From Candidatus Epulonipiscium viviparus (GTDB taxonomy: Bacteria; Bacillota; Clostridia; Lachnospirales; Cellulosilyticaceae): 64,000 nucleotides of DNA. Under the pieces are notes generated by a model. That model did not search any database. It saw only the letters and a list, made by a program, of their open reading frames with translations, and was not told where the DNA came from. A program made the position numbers and the translations under genes. The DNA lies in contig NZ_CP117982.1 of assembly GCF_030708075.1 (NCBI RefSeq), positions 310,001-374,000 on the forward strand, given 5' to 3'. Of this stretch, positions 1 through 8,650 are shown piece by piece; within the stretch, counting starts at the first letter, position 1; every line of letters begins with the position of its first letter.

Positions 1-279
1 ATCACAGGCGGACCATTAAACTTAAGGCTTCATCCAACAGTTGCCGCAGGAGATAAAGGTATTGATACTGTCGCCGCATTATTAAAAACTTATATGCAAA
101 AAGGAGGAATGCAGCTTCAACTCAATGTCATCGATGCGGAAACCTTAAAACTTGCACAGGAAAATCCAGATAAATACCGCAGTTTATGTGTTCGAGTAAC
201 AGGGTATAGTGCATTTTTTGTTGAAATGGGTAAAAAAGCTCAAGATGAATTAATTCATCGTACGCAACATCAAATTTAA
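1..279 (+). CDS. Glycyl radical enzyme, C-terminal fragment (5' end outside window)
   Basis: The frame is open from base 1 and ends at a TAA, giving the last 92 residues of a pyruvate formate-lyase/diol-dehydratase superfamily enzyme. The glycyl radical loop RVTGYSAFF is visible, with the radical glycine at codon 202-204. The preceding segment (LRLHPT, KGGMQLQLNV) is typical of the C-terminal domain. These enzymes use a glycine-centred radical, installed by a radical-SAM activase, to dehydrate diols or cleave C-C, C-O or C-S bonds. The substrate cannot be read from this fragment, because the active-site Cys and Glu loops lie upstream. The neighbours (dehydrogenase, sugar kinase, GldA, DeoC) suggest a polyol or sugar substrate. 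No activase is in the window. Confidence 0.92.
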   Translation: MTGGPLNLRLHPTVAAGDKGIDTVAALLKTYMQKGGMQLQLNVIDAETLKLAQENPDKYRSLCVRVTGYSAFFVEMGKKAQDELIHRTQHQI

Positions 280-300
280 TTTGTAGGAGGCAATTTTAAT

Positions 301-1320
301 ATGAAAAGTTTTATAGTAGAAAAAGACGGTAAAATGAGAATTGGTGAAGTTTCAAATCCAGTTATATCTTCCACTCAGGCATTAGTAAAAACTATTGCTT
401 GTGGAATGTGTGGTACAGATATTAAATTGATTCACCGAACATTTAAGGGTTTTCCAGAAGATGTTTATCCTATAACTTTAGGACACGAAGGCGTTGGTGA
501 AGTTATAGAAGTTGGCACAGACGTCAAAGGCTATAAAATTGGAGATAAAGTTCTTTTGCCATTTGCAACATCAGAAGGATACGGATCTGGTTGGGGAGCT
601 CTCAGTGAATATGCAGTGGTCGATGATGTCAAAGCATTTCCCAAAGGTGAGGAGCCAGTATGGGGATTCGCACAAACTGTTCTTCCTGACGACATTGATC
701 CCGTTGATGCTGTCATGCTTGTAACATTTAGGGAAGTGCTAAGTAGTATTAGATATTTTGACATCAAAGCTGCAAATTCAATTGTTGTGTTTGGGTGCGG
801 ACCTGTCGGATCAACATTTATCAAATTTTTATCACTTACAGGTGTAAAAAATATTATTGCAGTAGATATCTTTGACGACAAATTAGAAATCGCTAAATCC
901 ATCGGGGCTACACATACTATTAACAGTAAAGATCAAGATTTAGCTGCCGCTGTTCGTGCTATTTATCCAGATGGAGTAGATTTCGTATTAGATGCAGTAG
1001 GTCTTCCATTTATTGTAAATCAAGCAATGGCATTAATTAATGACCGCGGAGCTGTGCTTTGCTATGGAGTTCCTGAAAAAGAAGAAATTACCATTGATTT
1101 TAGTAAAGCTTCTTACAATTTTAGAGTTATATATCAACAAATGCCTAGAAAAGACGAAGAAGGTGCCGCAACCGATCAAGTTCTCGAGTGGGTTAGAAAT
1201 GGGCAGCTAGTAATTAAAGATTTTATCTCTGATTATTTTAAATTTGAAGACAGCGTTGAAGCATATGAAAAATTATTAGCACGTAAAATCCTAAAAAAAG
1301 GCATTATAACTTACAATTAA
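301..1320 (+). CDS. Zinc-dependent alcohol/polyol dehydrogenase (MDR family)
   Basis: This 339-residue medium-chain dehydrogenase/reductase probably oxidises a sugar alcohol or reduces a sugar carbonyl with NAD(P). An N-terminal GroES-like domain has the catalytic zinc motifs CGMCGTD and GHEGVGEVIEVG. A Rossmann domain follows with GCGPVG and an acidic AVDIFDD strand end that favours NAD. The four-cysteine structural zinc lobe of classical enzymes is absent between residues ~90 and 110. The start is preceded by TAGGAGG at good spacing, 21 bp after the radical enzyme, so the two are co-transcribed. The exact substrate is unknown; a pentitol or hexitol fits the operon. Confidence 0.9.
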   Translation: MKSFIVEKDGKMRIGEVSNPVISSTQALVKTIACGMCGTDIKLIHRTFKGFPEDVYPITLGHEGVGEVIEVGTDVKGYKIGDKVLLPFATSEGYGSGWGALSEYAVVDDVKAFPKGEEPVWGFAQTVLPDDIDPVDAVMLVTFREVLSSIRYFDIKAANSIVVFGCGPVGSTFIKFLSLTGVKNIIAVDIFDDKLEIAKSIGATHTINSKDQDLAAAVRAIYPDGVDFVLDAVGLPFIVNQAMALINDRGAVLCYGVPEKEEITIDFSKASYNFRVIYQQMPRKDEEGAATDQVLEWVRNGQLVIKDFISDYFKFEDSVEAYEKLLARKILKKGIITYN

Positions 1321-1332
1321 AAGGAGATCATT

Positions 1333-2868
1333 ATGTATTTAATAGCTCATGATATTGGAACTTCTGGTAATAAAGCAACTCTTTTTTCTGTAGACGGAAA
1401 ACTCATTACTAGTGTAACTCATGCCTATAATACTCATTATTTTAACGAAACTTGGGTTGAACAAGATGCTAATGATTGGTGGAATGCCGTTTGTATCACC
1501 ACTCGCTCCTTAATTGCAGATGCACAAATTGACCCAACTGAGATTGCTGCAGTCAGCTTTAGTGGCCAAATGATGGGCGCCTTATGCGTTGATAAATCTG
1601 GTAATCCGTTACGACCATCCATTATATGGGCGGATCAACGTGCAACAGCTCAATCAGATCAAATCGCAAAACAAATTACACAGCGAGATTTTTATCATAT
1701 AGTTGGTCATAGAAATACACCATCATATGGACTACAAAAGTTGATGTGGATTCGTGATAATGAACCAGATATTTATGCAAAAACTTATAAAGTATTAAAT
1801 GCTAAAGACTTTATAGTTCTCAAACTAACTAATCAATTTTACACTGAACCTTCTGATGCAAACAGTATGGCTTGTTTTGACTTAAACACCTGGGAATGGT
1901 CAGATAAAATTCTTGCTGCTGCAAAAATAAGTAAAGATAAATTTCCAGAAATTAAGCCATCCACTTTTGTTGCAGGAGGTGTAACCAAAGATGCTGCCAT
2001 TGTAACGGGGCTTGCCGAAGGCACAAAGGTTGTCATGGGTGGTGGCGATGGAGTTGTAGCCAATATTGGTTGTGGATCAATTGCACCCGGCAAAACTTAC
2101 TGCTGTCTTGGAACATCAGCTTGGATTACCACAACCACTCAAAAACCTGTTTTCGACCCCAAAATGAGAACTGTAACTTGGGCGCATATTGTACCTGGTT
2201 TGTACGCTCCAAATGGAACCATGCAGTATGCTGGCGGCTCATACAGTTGGCTCAAAAATACTATTTGCACACTGGAATCTCATCAAGCTGAACACAATAA
2301 TTCGTCACCATTTATATATATGAATGAACAAATTGAACAAAGCTCGATAGGTTCGAACGGGGTAATGTTTTTGCCATATATGTTAGGCGAAAGAGCTCCC
2401 AGATGGGATATGGCTTCTAGAGGTTCTTGGCTAGGATTAAAGCCCGAAAATACCAGAGGAGATATGCTTCGTAGTGTACTGGAAGGTGTTACATTTAACT
2501 TATCCATTTGTCTAGATATACTAAGAACACAAGTTGAAATTAACGAAGTTCTGGTAATTGGTGGCGGTGCAAAAGGTAAAGTGTGGCGTCAGATAATGGC
2601 CGATATCTTTGATGCTGAGATTAAAGTACCAAAGCTTTTAGAAGAAGCCGGTTCCATGGGTGCAGCAGTTATAGCTGGTATCGGTGCGGGACTATATGAT
2701 GATTTTAATGCAATTGACAAATTTATCCAGCTAACTGATTCTGAAATGCCAAACCCAACTGCAGTTCAAGCTTATAAAGTTTATCAAGAAAATTTTGAAA
2801 TTTACTATAACGCTTTAAAACCCGCTTATGAATTAATATCCAAAAATAATAATGTGAAGGAGTTTTAA
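1333..2868 (+). CDS. FGGY-family carbohydrate kinase (xylulokinase-like)
   Basis: This 511-residue kinase transfers phosphate from ATP to a sugar, ketose or polyol in the cytoplasm. The first phosphate loop is HDIGTSGNKATLF at the N-terminus. The substrate-domain motif IIWADQRA follows, and the C-terminal ATPase domain has GGGAKGKVWRQI and the late GSMGAAVIAG loop. Length and motifs match XylB-type kinases, but FGGY specificity is not readable from motifs, so no gene name is assigned. AAAGGAG lies directly before the ATG, 12 bp after the dehydrogenase stop. In this operon it would phosphorylate the product of the dehydrogenase or radical enzyme before aldol cleavage. Confidence 0.9.
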   Translation: MYLIAHDIGTSGNKATLFSVDGKLITSVTHAYNTHYFNETWVEQDANDWWNAVCITTRSLIADAQIDPTEIAAVSFSGQMMGALCVDKSGNPLRPSIIWADQRATAQSDQIAKQITQRDFYHIVGHRNTPSYGLQKLMWIRDNEPDIYAKTYKVLNAKDFIVLKLTNQFYTEPSDANSMACFDLNTWEWSDKILAAAKISKDKFPEIKPSTFVAGGVTKDAAIVTGLAEGTKVVMGGGDGVVANIGCGSIAPGKTYCCLGTSAWITTTTQKPVFDPKMRTVTWAHIVPGLYAPNGTMQYAGGSYSWLKNTICTLESHQAEHNNSSPFIYMNEQIEQSSIGSNGVMFLPYMLGERAPRWDMASRGSWLGLKPENTRGDMLRSVLEGVTFNLSICLDILRTQVEINEVLVIGGGAKGKVWRQIMADIFDAEIKVPKLLEEAGSMGAAVIAGIGAGLYDDFNAIDKFIQLTDSEMPNPTAVQAYKVYQENFEIYYNALKPAYELISKNNNVKEF

Positions 2869-2871
2869 ATT

Positions 2872-3984
2872 ATGTCGCAAACTACAAATAAAACACGTGC
2901 TTTTGGTTCCCCTAGTCGTTATGTTCAAGGCAGAAATGAACTTGATTTATTAAAAGAATACACTGATGCTTATGGCAATCGCGTACTAATTTTAATTGAT
3001 ACTTTCTTCTATGCTAACTATTCAAAGAAATTTGAAGAAATGTATGCAAATGGAACTTCTACAGTTAAAACTTATGAATATAAGGGTGAAATCACAGCCG
3101 ATAAAATTGCAGCTATCGTAAATGAAGCTAAAGCATTTAATCCAAATGTAGTTGTTGGTATGGGTGGTGGAAAAACTATGGATTCCGCAAAAGCTGTTGC
3201 AGATGATTTTAAAGCGGCAACAATCATTGTTCCAACCACTGCATCCACTGATGCTCCCGCAATTGGCCTTTCTGTAATGTATAACGAACAAGGAGTACAC
3301 ATAGGGGCAAGGCATTATGTTAAAAACCCAGATTTAGTATTATTAGATACAGATATTATAGCCAAAGCACCGATTAGATTTTTAGTTGCAGGCATGGGAG
3401 ATGGGCTTGCCACATTTATCGAAGCTCGTGCAAACTTTCAATCTGCTTCTCCAAACTATGTTGGCAAAGGCTATAGTGCCACAGTTGCAGTACGTGCAAT
3501 CGCTCAGGCATGTCATGAAACAATTTTAAACAAAGGCATCAGTGCCAAACTTGCTGCAGAAGCAGGATTATGTACCCAAGATTTTGAAGATGTTGTCGAG
3601 GCAAATACATTGCTATCTGGTTTAGGAGTTCAAAATTCCAGTTGTGCAGGTGCTCATTCCATTGCAGAAGGAATTACCATCTTACCTGAATGCGCTAAAC
3701 TTCTTCATGGTGAAGTTGTAGCCTTTGGAATTTTGGTTCAACTAGTTATTGAAGGTCGTTGCAAAGATGAAATTAAGGAAATGTATGATTTCTTCAATGC
3801 AGTAGGTCTTCCATCAACATTTGAAATGCTAGGAATTTCAGACGCAACATCTGCAGATATAATGAAGGTTGCACAAGAATCCTTAAAATCGTATTGGGAC
3901 ACCGAACCTTTTGCTATAACCGCCCAAATGGTTTATGATGCGATTATGATGGCTAATATTTTGGGCAAAGAGTTTCAAAAATAG
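2872..3984 (+). CDS. gldA: Glycerol dehydrogenase family protein (first copy)
   Basis: This 370-residue iron/zinc-type alcohol dehydrogenase normally interconverts glycerol and dihydroxyacetone, and also reduces hydroxyacetone, with NAD(H). The NAD-binding motif GMGGGKTMDSAKA is clear, followed by PTTASTDAPA. The metal ligands fall in GMGDGLATFIEARA (Asp), CAGAHSIAEG (His) and LLHGEVVAFG (His). Only 3 bp separate it from the kinase stop, with AAGGAG inside the kinase end, indicating tight translational coupling. A second paralogue lies at 12034. Its likely job is to reoxidise NADH by reducing a C3 or C2 carbonyl product of the pathway. Confidence 0.9.
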   Translation: MSQTTNKTRAFGSPSRYVQGRNELDLLKEYTDAYGNRVLILIDTFFYANYSKKFEEMYANGTSTVKTYEYKGEITADKIAAIVNEAKAFNPNVVVGMGGGKTMDSAKAVADDFKAATIIVPTTASTDAPAIGLSVMYNEQGVHIGARHYVKNPDLVLLDTDIIAKAPIRFLVAGMGDGLATFIEARANFQSASPNYVGKGYSATVAVRAIAQACHETILNKGISAKLAAEAGLCTQDFEDVVEANTLLSGLGVQNSSCAGAHSIAEGITILPECAKLLHGEVVAFGILVQLVIEGRCKDEIKEMYDFFNAVGLPSTFEMLGISDATSADIMKVAQESLKSYWDTEPFAITAQMVYDAIMMANILGKEFQK

Positions 3985-4018
3985 ATTGTTTTATATCTCA
4001 TAATTAGTAAACACAAAT

Positions 4019-4032
4019 AGAAAACGTTTACA
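4019..4032. promoter_or_regulatory. cre box (CcpA catabolite-repression operator)
   Basis: AGAAAACGTTTACA matches the consensus TGWAANCGNTNWCA at 13 of 14 positions; only the first base differs. It lies in the 99-bp gap between gldA and the PTS permease, the widest gap in this operon. A cre here could act as an internal road-block or control an internal promoter, cutting transporter expression when glucose is present. No strong -35/-10 pair was found beside it. Confidence 0.72.
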
Positions 4033-4083
4033 TTTAAAAAAATGATTATGTCATCTTTGTAAATTATGAGGGGGGGAAATAAA

Positions 4084-5346
4084 ATGTTTGATTGGTTTTT
4101 AGCAGGTTTTAATGCCTTTATTGATCTTGGCGCTGCGGTTATGATGCCTATCATATTCTTTATATTAGGCCTTATAGTCAAAGTTAAACCATCAACAGCA
4201 TTAAAATCCGGACTTCTTATGGGGGTTGGCTTTGAAGGAATTGGCGTAATGGTTGGTTTAATGTTGGATGGTTTGAGTCCAGCAGCAAATGCAATTGTCG
4301 ACCGTTTAGGATTAAATCTAACAGTAGTAGATGTTGGTTGGCCAGTAGCTGCACAAATAGGCTGGGGAACCGCCATAGTTCCATTTGCAGTAATCGGAGC
4401 TATTGTAATTAACATTATATTTTTGGCATTTAAATGGACTCGTGTTGTCAATATAGATTTATATAACTTTAATCACTTTATGATTATAGGCGCTATTATT
4501 TACGCAGGCACTGGAAATTTACTTGCAGGTATAGTATGTTGTCTTGTAGTTTCAACATTAGCTCTGATTTTAGGAGATAAGGTTGCAGATAAAATAGTTG
4601 AAGATACCGGCGTCGAAAATGTTACTTATGTAAATGCTTTTGCCGGAATGCAAGTTCCCGTTGCAATGGCCGTTAATAAAATAATTGAAAAAATTCCCAA
4701 AGTTCGCGATATAAACATGAGTTCTGCAGCTATTAATAAAAGATTTGGAATCGTCGGAGAACCGATTGCATTAGGATTAATAATGGGTGTCATTCTAGGT
4801 ATTGGTGCAGGATTTGACATAAACACTATCCTTCAGCTTTCTATTAAGATATCTGCTGCGATGGTATTGCTACCTAAAATGGTAGGTATTTTAGTAGAAG
4901 GATTAGAGCCCATCAAAGAGGCCATGAAAGAAATGCTCAAGAAGAAAATGCCTGATAGAGATATTTTTTTAGCACTCGATGTTGGCATGATGATTACTGA
5001 CGAAACTTTAGCAGTTGGTATTTTATTGATTCCAGTAGCATTATTACTTGCTGTTATTCTTCCGGGAAATAAAGTATTGCCACTTGTAGATTTGTCCTCA
5101 TTATTCTGGTTTGTAGTAATGATTAAACCCTTCTGTAAGGGAAATATGTTTAGAATGTTTATTACCGGTTGCGTAATCCTGGTAATTTCATTATATGTTG
5201 CAGGAGATATCGCACCTATGTATACTTTAGCAGCGGAAATGGCTGGAACTCATATGCCAGAAGGTGCATCAGCTGTAACAAATTTGATCACAGGTGCAAC
5301 ATCTATAGTTGCCTGGATAGTCACTAAAATTGGTTTATTATTTTAA
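4084..5346 (+). CDS. gatC: PTS galactitol-family IIC permease
   Basis: This 420-residue, very hydrophobic protein has about ten membrane segments and resembles the galactitol-specific IIC component, which imports and phosphorylates hexitols or pentitols together with IIA and IIB. Recognisable family features are the GVGFEGIGVMVG segment, the YNFNHFMIIGA loop and the cytoplasmic stretch ending in KKKMPDRDIFLALD. The ATG at 4084 is chosen because a G-rich GAGGGGGG ribosome site sits just before it; an upstream in-frame ATG at 4066 has no such site. No IIA or IIB gene is in the window, so they must be encoded upstream, elsewhere, or be absent. Confidence 0.85.
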   Translation: MFDWFLAGFNAFIDLGAAVMMPIIFFILGLIVKVKPSTALKSGLLMGVGFEGIGVMVGLMLDGLSPAANAIVDRLGLNLTVVDVGWPVAAQIGWGTAIVPFAVIGAIVINIIFLAFKWTRVVNIDLYNFNHFMIIGAIIYAGTGNLLAGIVCCLVVSTLALILGDKVADKIVEDTGVENVTYVNAFAGMQVPVAMAVNKIIEKIPKVRDINMSSAAINKRFGIVGEPIALGLIMGVILGIGAGFDINTILQLSIKISAAMVLLPKMVGILVEGLEPIKEAMKEMLKKKMPDRDIFLALDVGMMITDETLAVGILLIPVALLLAVILPGNKVLPLVDLSSLFWFVVMIKPFCKGNMFRMFITGCVILVISLYVAGDIAPMYTLAAEMAGTHMPEGASAVTNLITGATSIVAWIVTKIGLLF

Positions 5347-5373
5347 TTTGTATATTGAAAGGAGCCTAAAATT

Positions 5374-6366
5374 ATGATGAATCCAAGAGAGAATATGTTA
5401 AGAGCAATTAAAAACGATAGACCTGAATATGTTCCAAATGCACTTGAACATCTTATTGAAGTTAAATGTCCTACCTGTGAAAGACCCATTAAAGCTGGTT
5501 TTGATATTTGGGGCGTTGAATGGGCTTATGATCCACACGCAGAAGGTGGCACGTATGTCGCACATGGTTCTAAAATTATTCATAATATTGACAATTGGCG
5601 TGCAGAACTCAAAATTCCTGATTTAGATAAAGATGTCGATTGGAGCTATATTACCCAAAATTGGGGTGAATTTCCGCTCGATGTTGCTTCTATCGACTAC
5701 GAAAACAATGTTGTAATGGGCCTTGTAGAAATGGGTGTATTCGAAAGATTGTATTTACTGTTTGGAATGGAAGAAGCTTTAATGAACTTTATTACTCACC
5801 CAGAAGAAATGGCAAAAATTGCAGAAGTTATAGCCGATTACAAAATCAAGGTTATACAGAGATTTGCTAAAGAAATCAAACTAGATATGATTTGGTATGG
5901 CGATGACTGGGGTACGCAAAATAATTTATTTATGCCTCCAGAGACTTGGAGACAATGCATTAAGCCTGCTACTAAACGTATTTATGATGCTATTCATGAC
6001 TTAGGTTTAATTGTAAACCAACATTCTTGTGGCAACATTGCAAAAATCTTCGACGATATGGTAGACATGGGCGCAGATGTATGGAATATGTGCCAACCTT
6101 GTAACGATCTAGGTAAACTTAAGCAGCAATTAGGTGATAGAAAGTTCTGCTTCTCTGGTGGGCTCGATAGTCAATTTGTGCTTAATAAGCCTGGTGCAAC
6201 TCCAGATGATGTGAGGGCAGAAGTTCGATTGCGTATGAAACAATTAAAGGGTACTAATGGCGGATATATTGCAGGTCCTAGTCACGAAGTTCCATATGCC
6301 AAAGAAATGCTTGACGCTATGTTTGATGAGCTTGACAAAACTAAATTTTATGATTATACAAAATAA
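5374..6366 (+). CDS. Uroporphyrinogen decarboxylase (URO-D) family protein
   Basis: This 330-residue TIM-barrel protein belongs to the URO-D family, which includes heme enzymes and corrinoid:thiol methyltransferases such as MtaA and CmuA. The N-terminus NPRENMLRAIKND and the YGDDWGTQN segment are typical. QHSCGN supplies the His-x-Cys pair used as zinc ligands by the methyltransferase branch, and a late His in GPSHEVP may complete the site. Heme synthesis is unlikely, because no other heme gene is near and the gene sits between a PTS permease and deoC. No corrinoid protein is present. It is co-transcribed (27-bp gap, AAAGGAG site). The function is unknown. Confidence 0.82.
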   Translation: MMNPRENMLRAIKNDRPEYVPNALEHLIEVKCPTCERPIKAGFDIWGVEWAYDPHAEGGTYVAHGSKIIHNIDNWRAELKIPDLDKDVDWSYITQNWGEFPLDVASIDYENNVVMGLVEMGVFERLYLLFGMEEALMNFITHPEEMAKIAEVIADYKIKVIQRFAKEIKLDMIWYGDDWGTQNNLFMPPETWRQCIKPATKRIYDAIHDLGLIVNQHSCGNIAKIFDDMVDMGADVWNMCQPCNDLGKLKQQLGDRKFCFSGGLDSQFVLNKPGATPDDVRAEVRLRMKQLKGTNGGYIAGPSHEVPYAKEMLDAMFDELDKTKFYDYTK

Positions 6367-6387
6367 AACAGAAATAGGAGTAATAAA

Positions 6388-7065
6388 ATGAAATTAACAA
6401 TCCAAGAACTAGCCAAAATGATTGATCATACAATATTAGCTGCATATGCGACAGATGATATGTTAAAAGAACACTGTGAAATTGCTAAGCAATATAACTT
6501 TAAAACAGTTGCTATTAACAATGCCCCTGTGTCTCTTTGCAAAAAATTTTTAGAAGGTACAGATGTGCTTTGCGATGCTGCAGTAAGTTTTCCTCTTGGT
6601 CAATGTACAATCGAGACCAAAGTATTTGAAACAATTGATATTATCGAAAAAGGTGCTGGCGAAGTCGATTACGTGGTAAATATAGGAAAAATCAAGTCAG
6701 GAGATTGGGCCTATATAGAAGATGAAATGCAAAGAATTGTTACAGAATGTAATAAAAGAAATGTTACCAGCAAAGTTATATTCGAAACTTGCTATTTAAC
6801 CGATGATGAAAAAAGAAAACTTTGTGAAGTCGCGCTTAAAGTTAAACCTACTTTTATTAAAACCTCTACCGGCTTTGGTACAGGAGGTGCAACAATAGAA
6901 GATATCAAGCTTATGAAAGAATGTGTTGGAGATAACCTTAAAATTAAGGCATCTGGTGGAGTTCGTACTACCGAGCAAGCACTTGCTATGATTGAAGCTG
7001 GTGCAAGCAGAATTGGAACTAGCAATGGTGTTGCTATCGTGGATGGATATAAAGACATGCAATAA
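6388..7065 (+). CDS. deoC: Deoxyribose-phosphate aldolase (first copy)
   Basis: This 225-residue class I aldolase (DERA) cleaves 2-deoxyribose-5-phosphate to glyceraldehyde-3-phosphate and acetaldehyde. The Schiff-base lysine lies in TFIKTSTGFGTGGAT, the second active-site lysine in LKIKASGGVRT, and the conserved Asp in GEVDYVVNIGK. The start IDHTILAAYATDDM is family-typical. It is 21 bp downstream of the URO-D gene with an AATAGGAG site. In this operon it probably provides the C-C cleavage step for a deoxysugar phosphate. A more canonical paralogue lies at 36196, so this copy may have shifted specificity. Confidence 0.93.
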   Translation: MKLTIQELAKMIDHTILAAYATDDMLKEHCEIAKQYNFKTVAINNAPVSLCKKFLEGTDVLCDAAVSFPLGQCTIETKVFETIDIIEKGAGEVDYVVNIGKIKSGDWAYIEDEMQRIVTECNKRNVTSKVIFETCYLTDDEKRKLCEVALKVKPTFIKTSTGFGTGGATIEDIKLMKECVGDNLKIKASGGVRTTEQALAMIEAGASRIGTSNGVAIVDGYKDMQ

Positions 7066-7077
7066 TTATTTACGACG

Positions 7078-7111
7078 CTATGTATTTTATTCTTAGGAGT
7101 AAAATACATAG
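7078..7111 (+). promoter_or_regulatory. Perfect 12-bp hairpin between deoC and the ABC transporter
   Basis: CTATGTATTTTA at 7078-7089 and its exact reverse complement at 7100-7111 enclose a 10-base loop. There is no T-tract, so it is not a classical terminator. It may protect mRNA ends or set different levels for the catabolic and transporter halves of the operon. It could also be a dimeric operator. Confidence 0.5.
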
Positions 7112-7144
7112 TTATTGCTACTTAATTCGAAAGGGGTAAATACA

Positions 7145-8650
7145 TTGATATGCTTAAAAATGCTAGATATTACAAAGGAATATCCTGGAGTTAAAGCGTT
7201 AAAAGGTGTGCAATTTAAATTGCGTAAAGGTAGTGTGCATGCATTGATGGGCGAAAATGGCGCTGGAAAATCCACTCTTATGAAAATTTTATGTGGTGTA
7301 GAAACTCCTACAGAAGGTAAAATCATTTTAGATGGAAAAGAAGTTGTGATCACTGATGTTAAAACGGGAATAGATCTTGGTATTTCCATGATACATCAAG
7401 AATTATCTCCTGTATTAGAAATGACTGTTGCAGAAAATATTTTCCTAGGTCGAGAAATCACCAAAGGATTTCCAAAACGAGTTGATCATAAAACAATGAA
7501 CCAGCATGCAAAAACATTATTAAAAACACAGGTTGGGATAGATCTTGACCCTACTCGCAAAATGAAACAATTGAGTGTTGCCCAAATGCAAATGGTTGAG
7601 ATCGTTAAAGCTATTTCTCAGCAAGCAAATATTATTATCATGGATGAGCCAACATCATCAATTACCGAATTAGAAGTAAAAAAACTATTTGCATTAATTC
7701 GTAAACTAACTGCCGAGGGCAGATCTATTATCTACATATCACATAAAATGGAAGAAATTTTTCAAATATCAGACGAAATCACTGTCTTTAGAGATGGAGA
7801 ATACATTGGTACAGATTTAAGCGCTAATTTAAATGATGCTAAATTAATTAAGATGATGGTTGGTCGTGAATTAAATGAAATTTATCCCAAAGAAGAAATC
7901 CCTCTCACAGACGTTATATTGCAAACAAAAAATTTATCTAAAGCAGGTAAATTTCAAGACATTTCATTTTCACTAAAACGAGGTGAAATTTTAGGATTTG
8001 CAGGACTTGTCGGTGCAGGTAGAACAGAGTTAGCAGAAGCTATATTTGGATTTTGTCCTGCAGATAGTGGAGAAATTTTGATTAACGATAATCTAACTAT
8101 CATTAATAGTCCAGCAGATGCGATCAAACACAAAATAGCATTTATTTCTGAAGATCGAAAACAAATCGGTCTAAATTTAATTGCTTCTATCAAAGACAAT
8201 ATAACATTGGCAAATTTAGAAAAATACTGTGCTGCAAGTATTGTCATCAACAAGCGATTGGAACGTCAGATAACCAAAGAATATTCCAAAAAACTTAACA
8301 TTAAAATGACTTCTATTGATATGGCAGTGAGCAAATTAAGCGGAGGTAATCAGCAAAAGGTTATTTTAGCAAAATGGATTTCCTGTAACCCAGATATAAT
8401 TATCTTAGATGAGCCCACTCGTGGAATTGATATTGGTGCAAAAGCAGAAATTTATAAAATTATGGTTGAGCTTGCCAAAGAAGGTAAGGCTATTATTATG
8501 ATTACCTCTGAATTACCAGAAGCAATAGGAATGAGTGATAGAATCATTGTTTTGGCTAATGGAAAAGCAACAGGCGTATTTAATCGAGATGAGTTTGACC
8601 AAGAAAAAATATTGATGTGTGCATCCGGGTTGCGAAAGGAGGAAATTTAA
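7145..8650 (+). CDS. Sugar ABC transporter ATP-binding protein, RbsA/MglA type
   Basis: This fused protein of about 501 residues has two ABC domains and powers uptake of a monosaccharide. The first domain has Walker A GENGAGKST (residues 36-44) and Walker B IIIMDEPTS. The second has a degenerate Walker A GLVGAGRTE, the signature LSGGNQQKV and IIILDEPTRG, as expected for this class. The TTG at 7145 is preferred because AAGGGG lies 8 bases upstream. An earlier TTG at 7115 lies in frame but just past the hairpin without a site, and an ATG at 7160 is the other option. The stop overlaps the permease start (TAATG). Confidence 0.92.
   Translation: MICLKMLDITKEYPGVKALKGVQFKLRKGSVHALMGENGAGKSTLMKILCGVETPTEGKIILDGKEVVITDVKTGIDLGISMIHQELSPVLEMTVAENIFLGREITKGFPKRVDHKTMNQHAKTLLKTQVGIDLDPTRKMKQLSVAQMQMVEIVKAISQQANIIIMDEPTSSITELEVKKLFALIRKLTAEGRSIIYISHKMEEIFQISDEITVFRDGEYIGTDLSANLNDAKLIKMMVGRELNEIYPKEEIPLTDVILQTKNLSKAGKFQDISFSLKRGEILGFAGLVGAGRTELAEAIFGFCPADSGEILINDNLTIINSPADAIKHKIAFISEDRKQIGLNLIASIKDNITLANLEKYCAASIVINKRLERQITKEYSKKLNIKMTSIDMAVSKLSGGNQQKVILAKWISCNPDIIILDEPTRGIDIGAKAEIYKIMVELAKEGKAIIMITSELPEAIGMSDRIIVLANGKATGVFNRDEFDQEKILMCASGLRKEEI

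Noticed and set aside
5374-6366. HemE, true uroporphyrinogen decarboxylase
   Set aside because: There are no heme genes nearby, and the His-x-Cys zinc motif and operon context fit the wider URO-D superfamily better.
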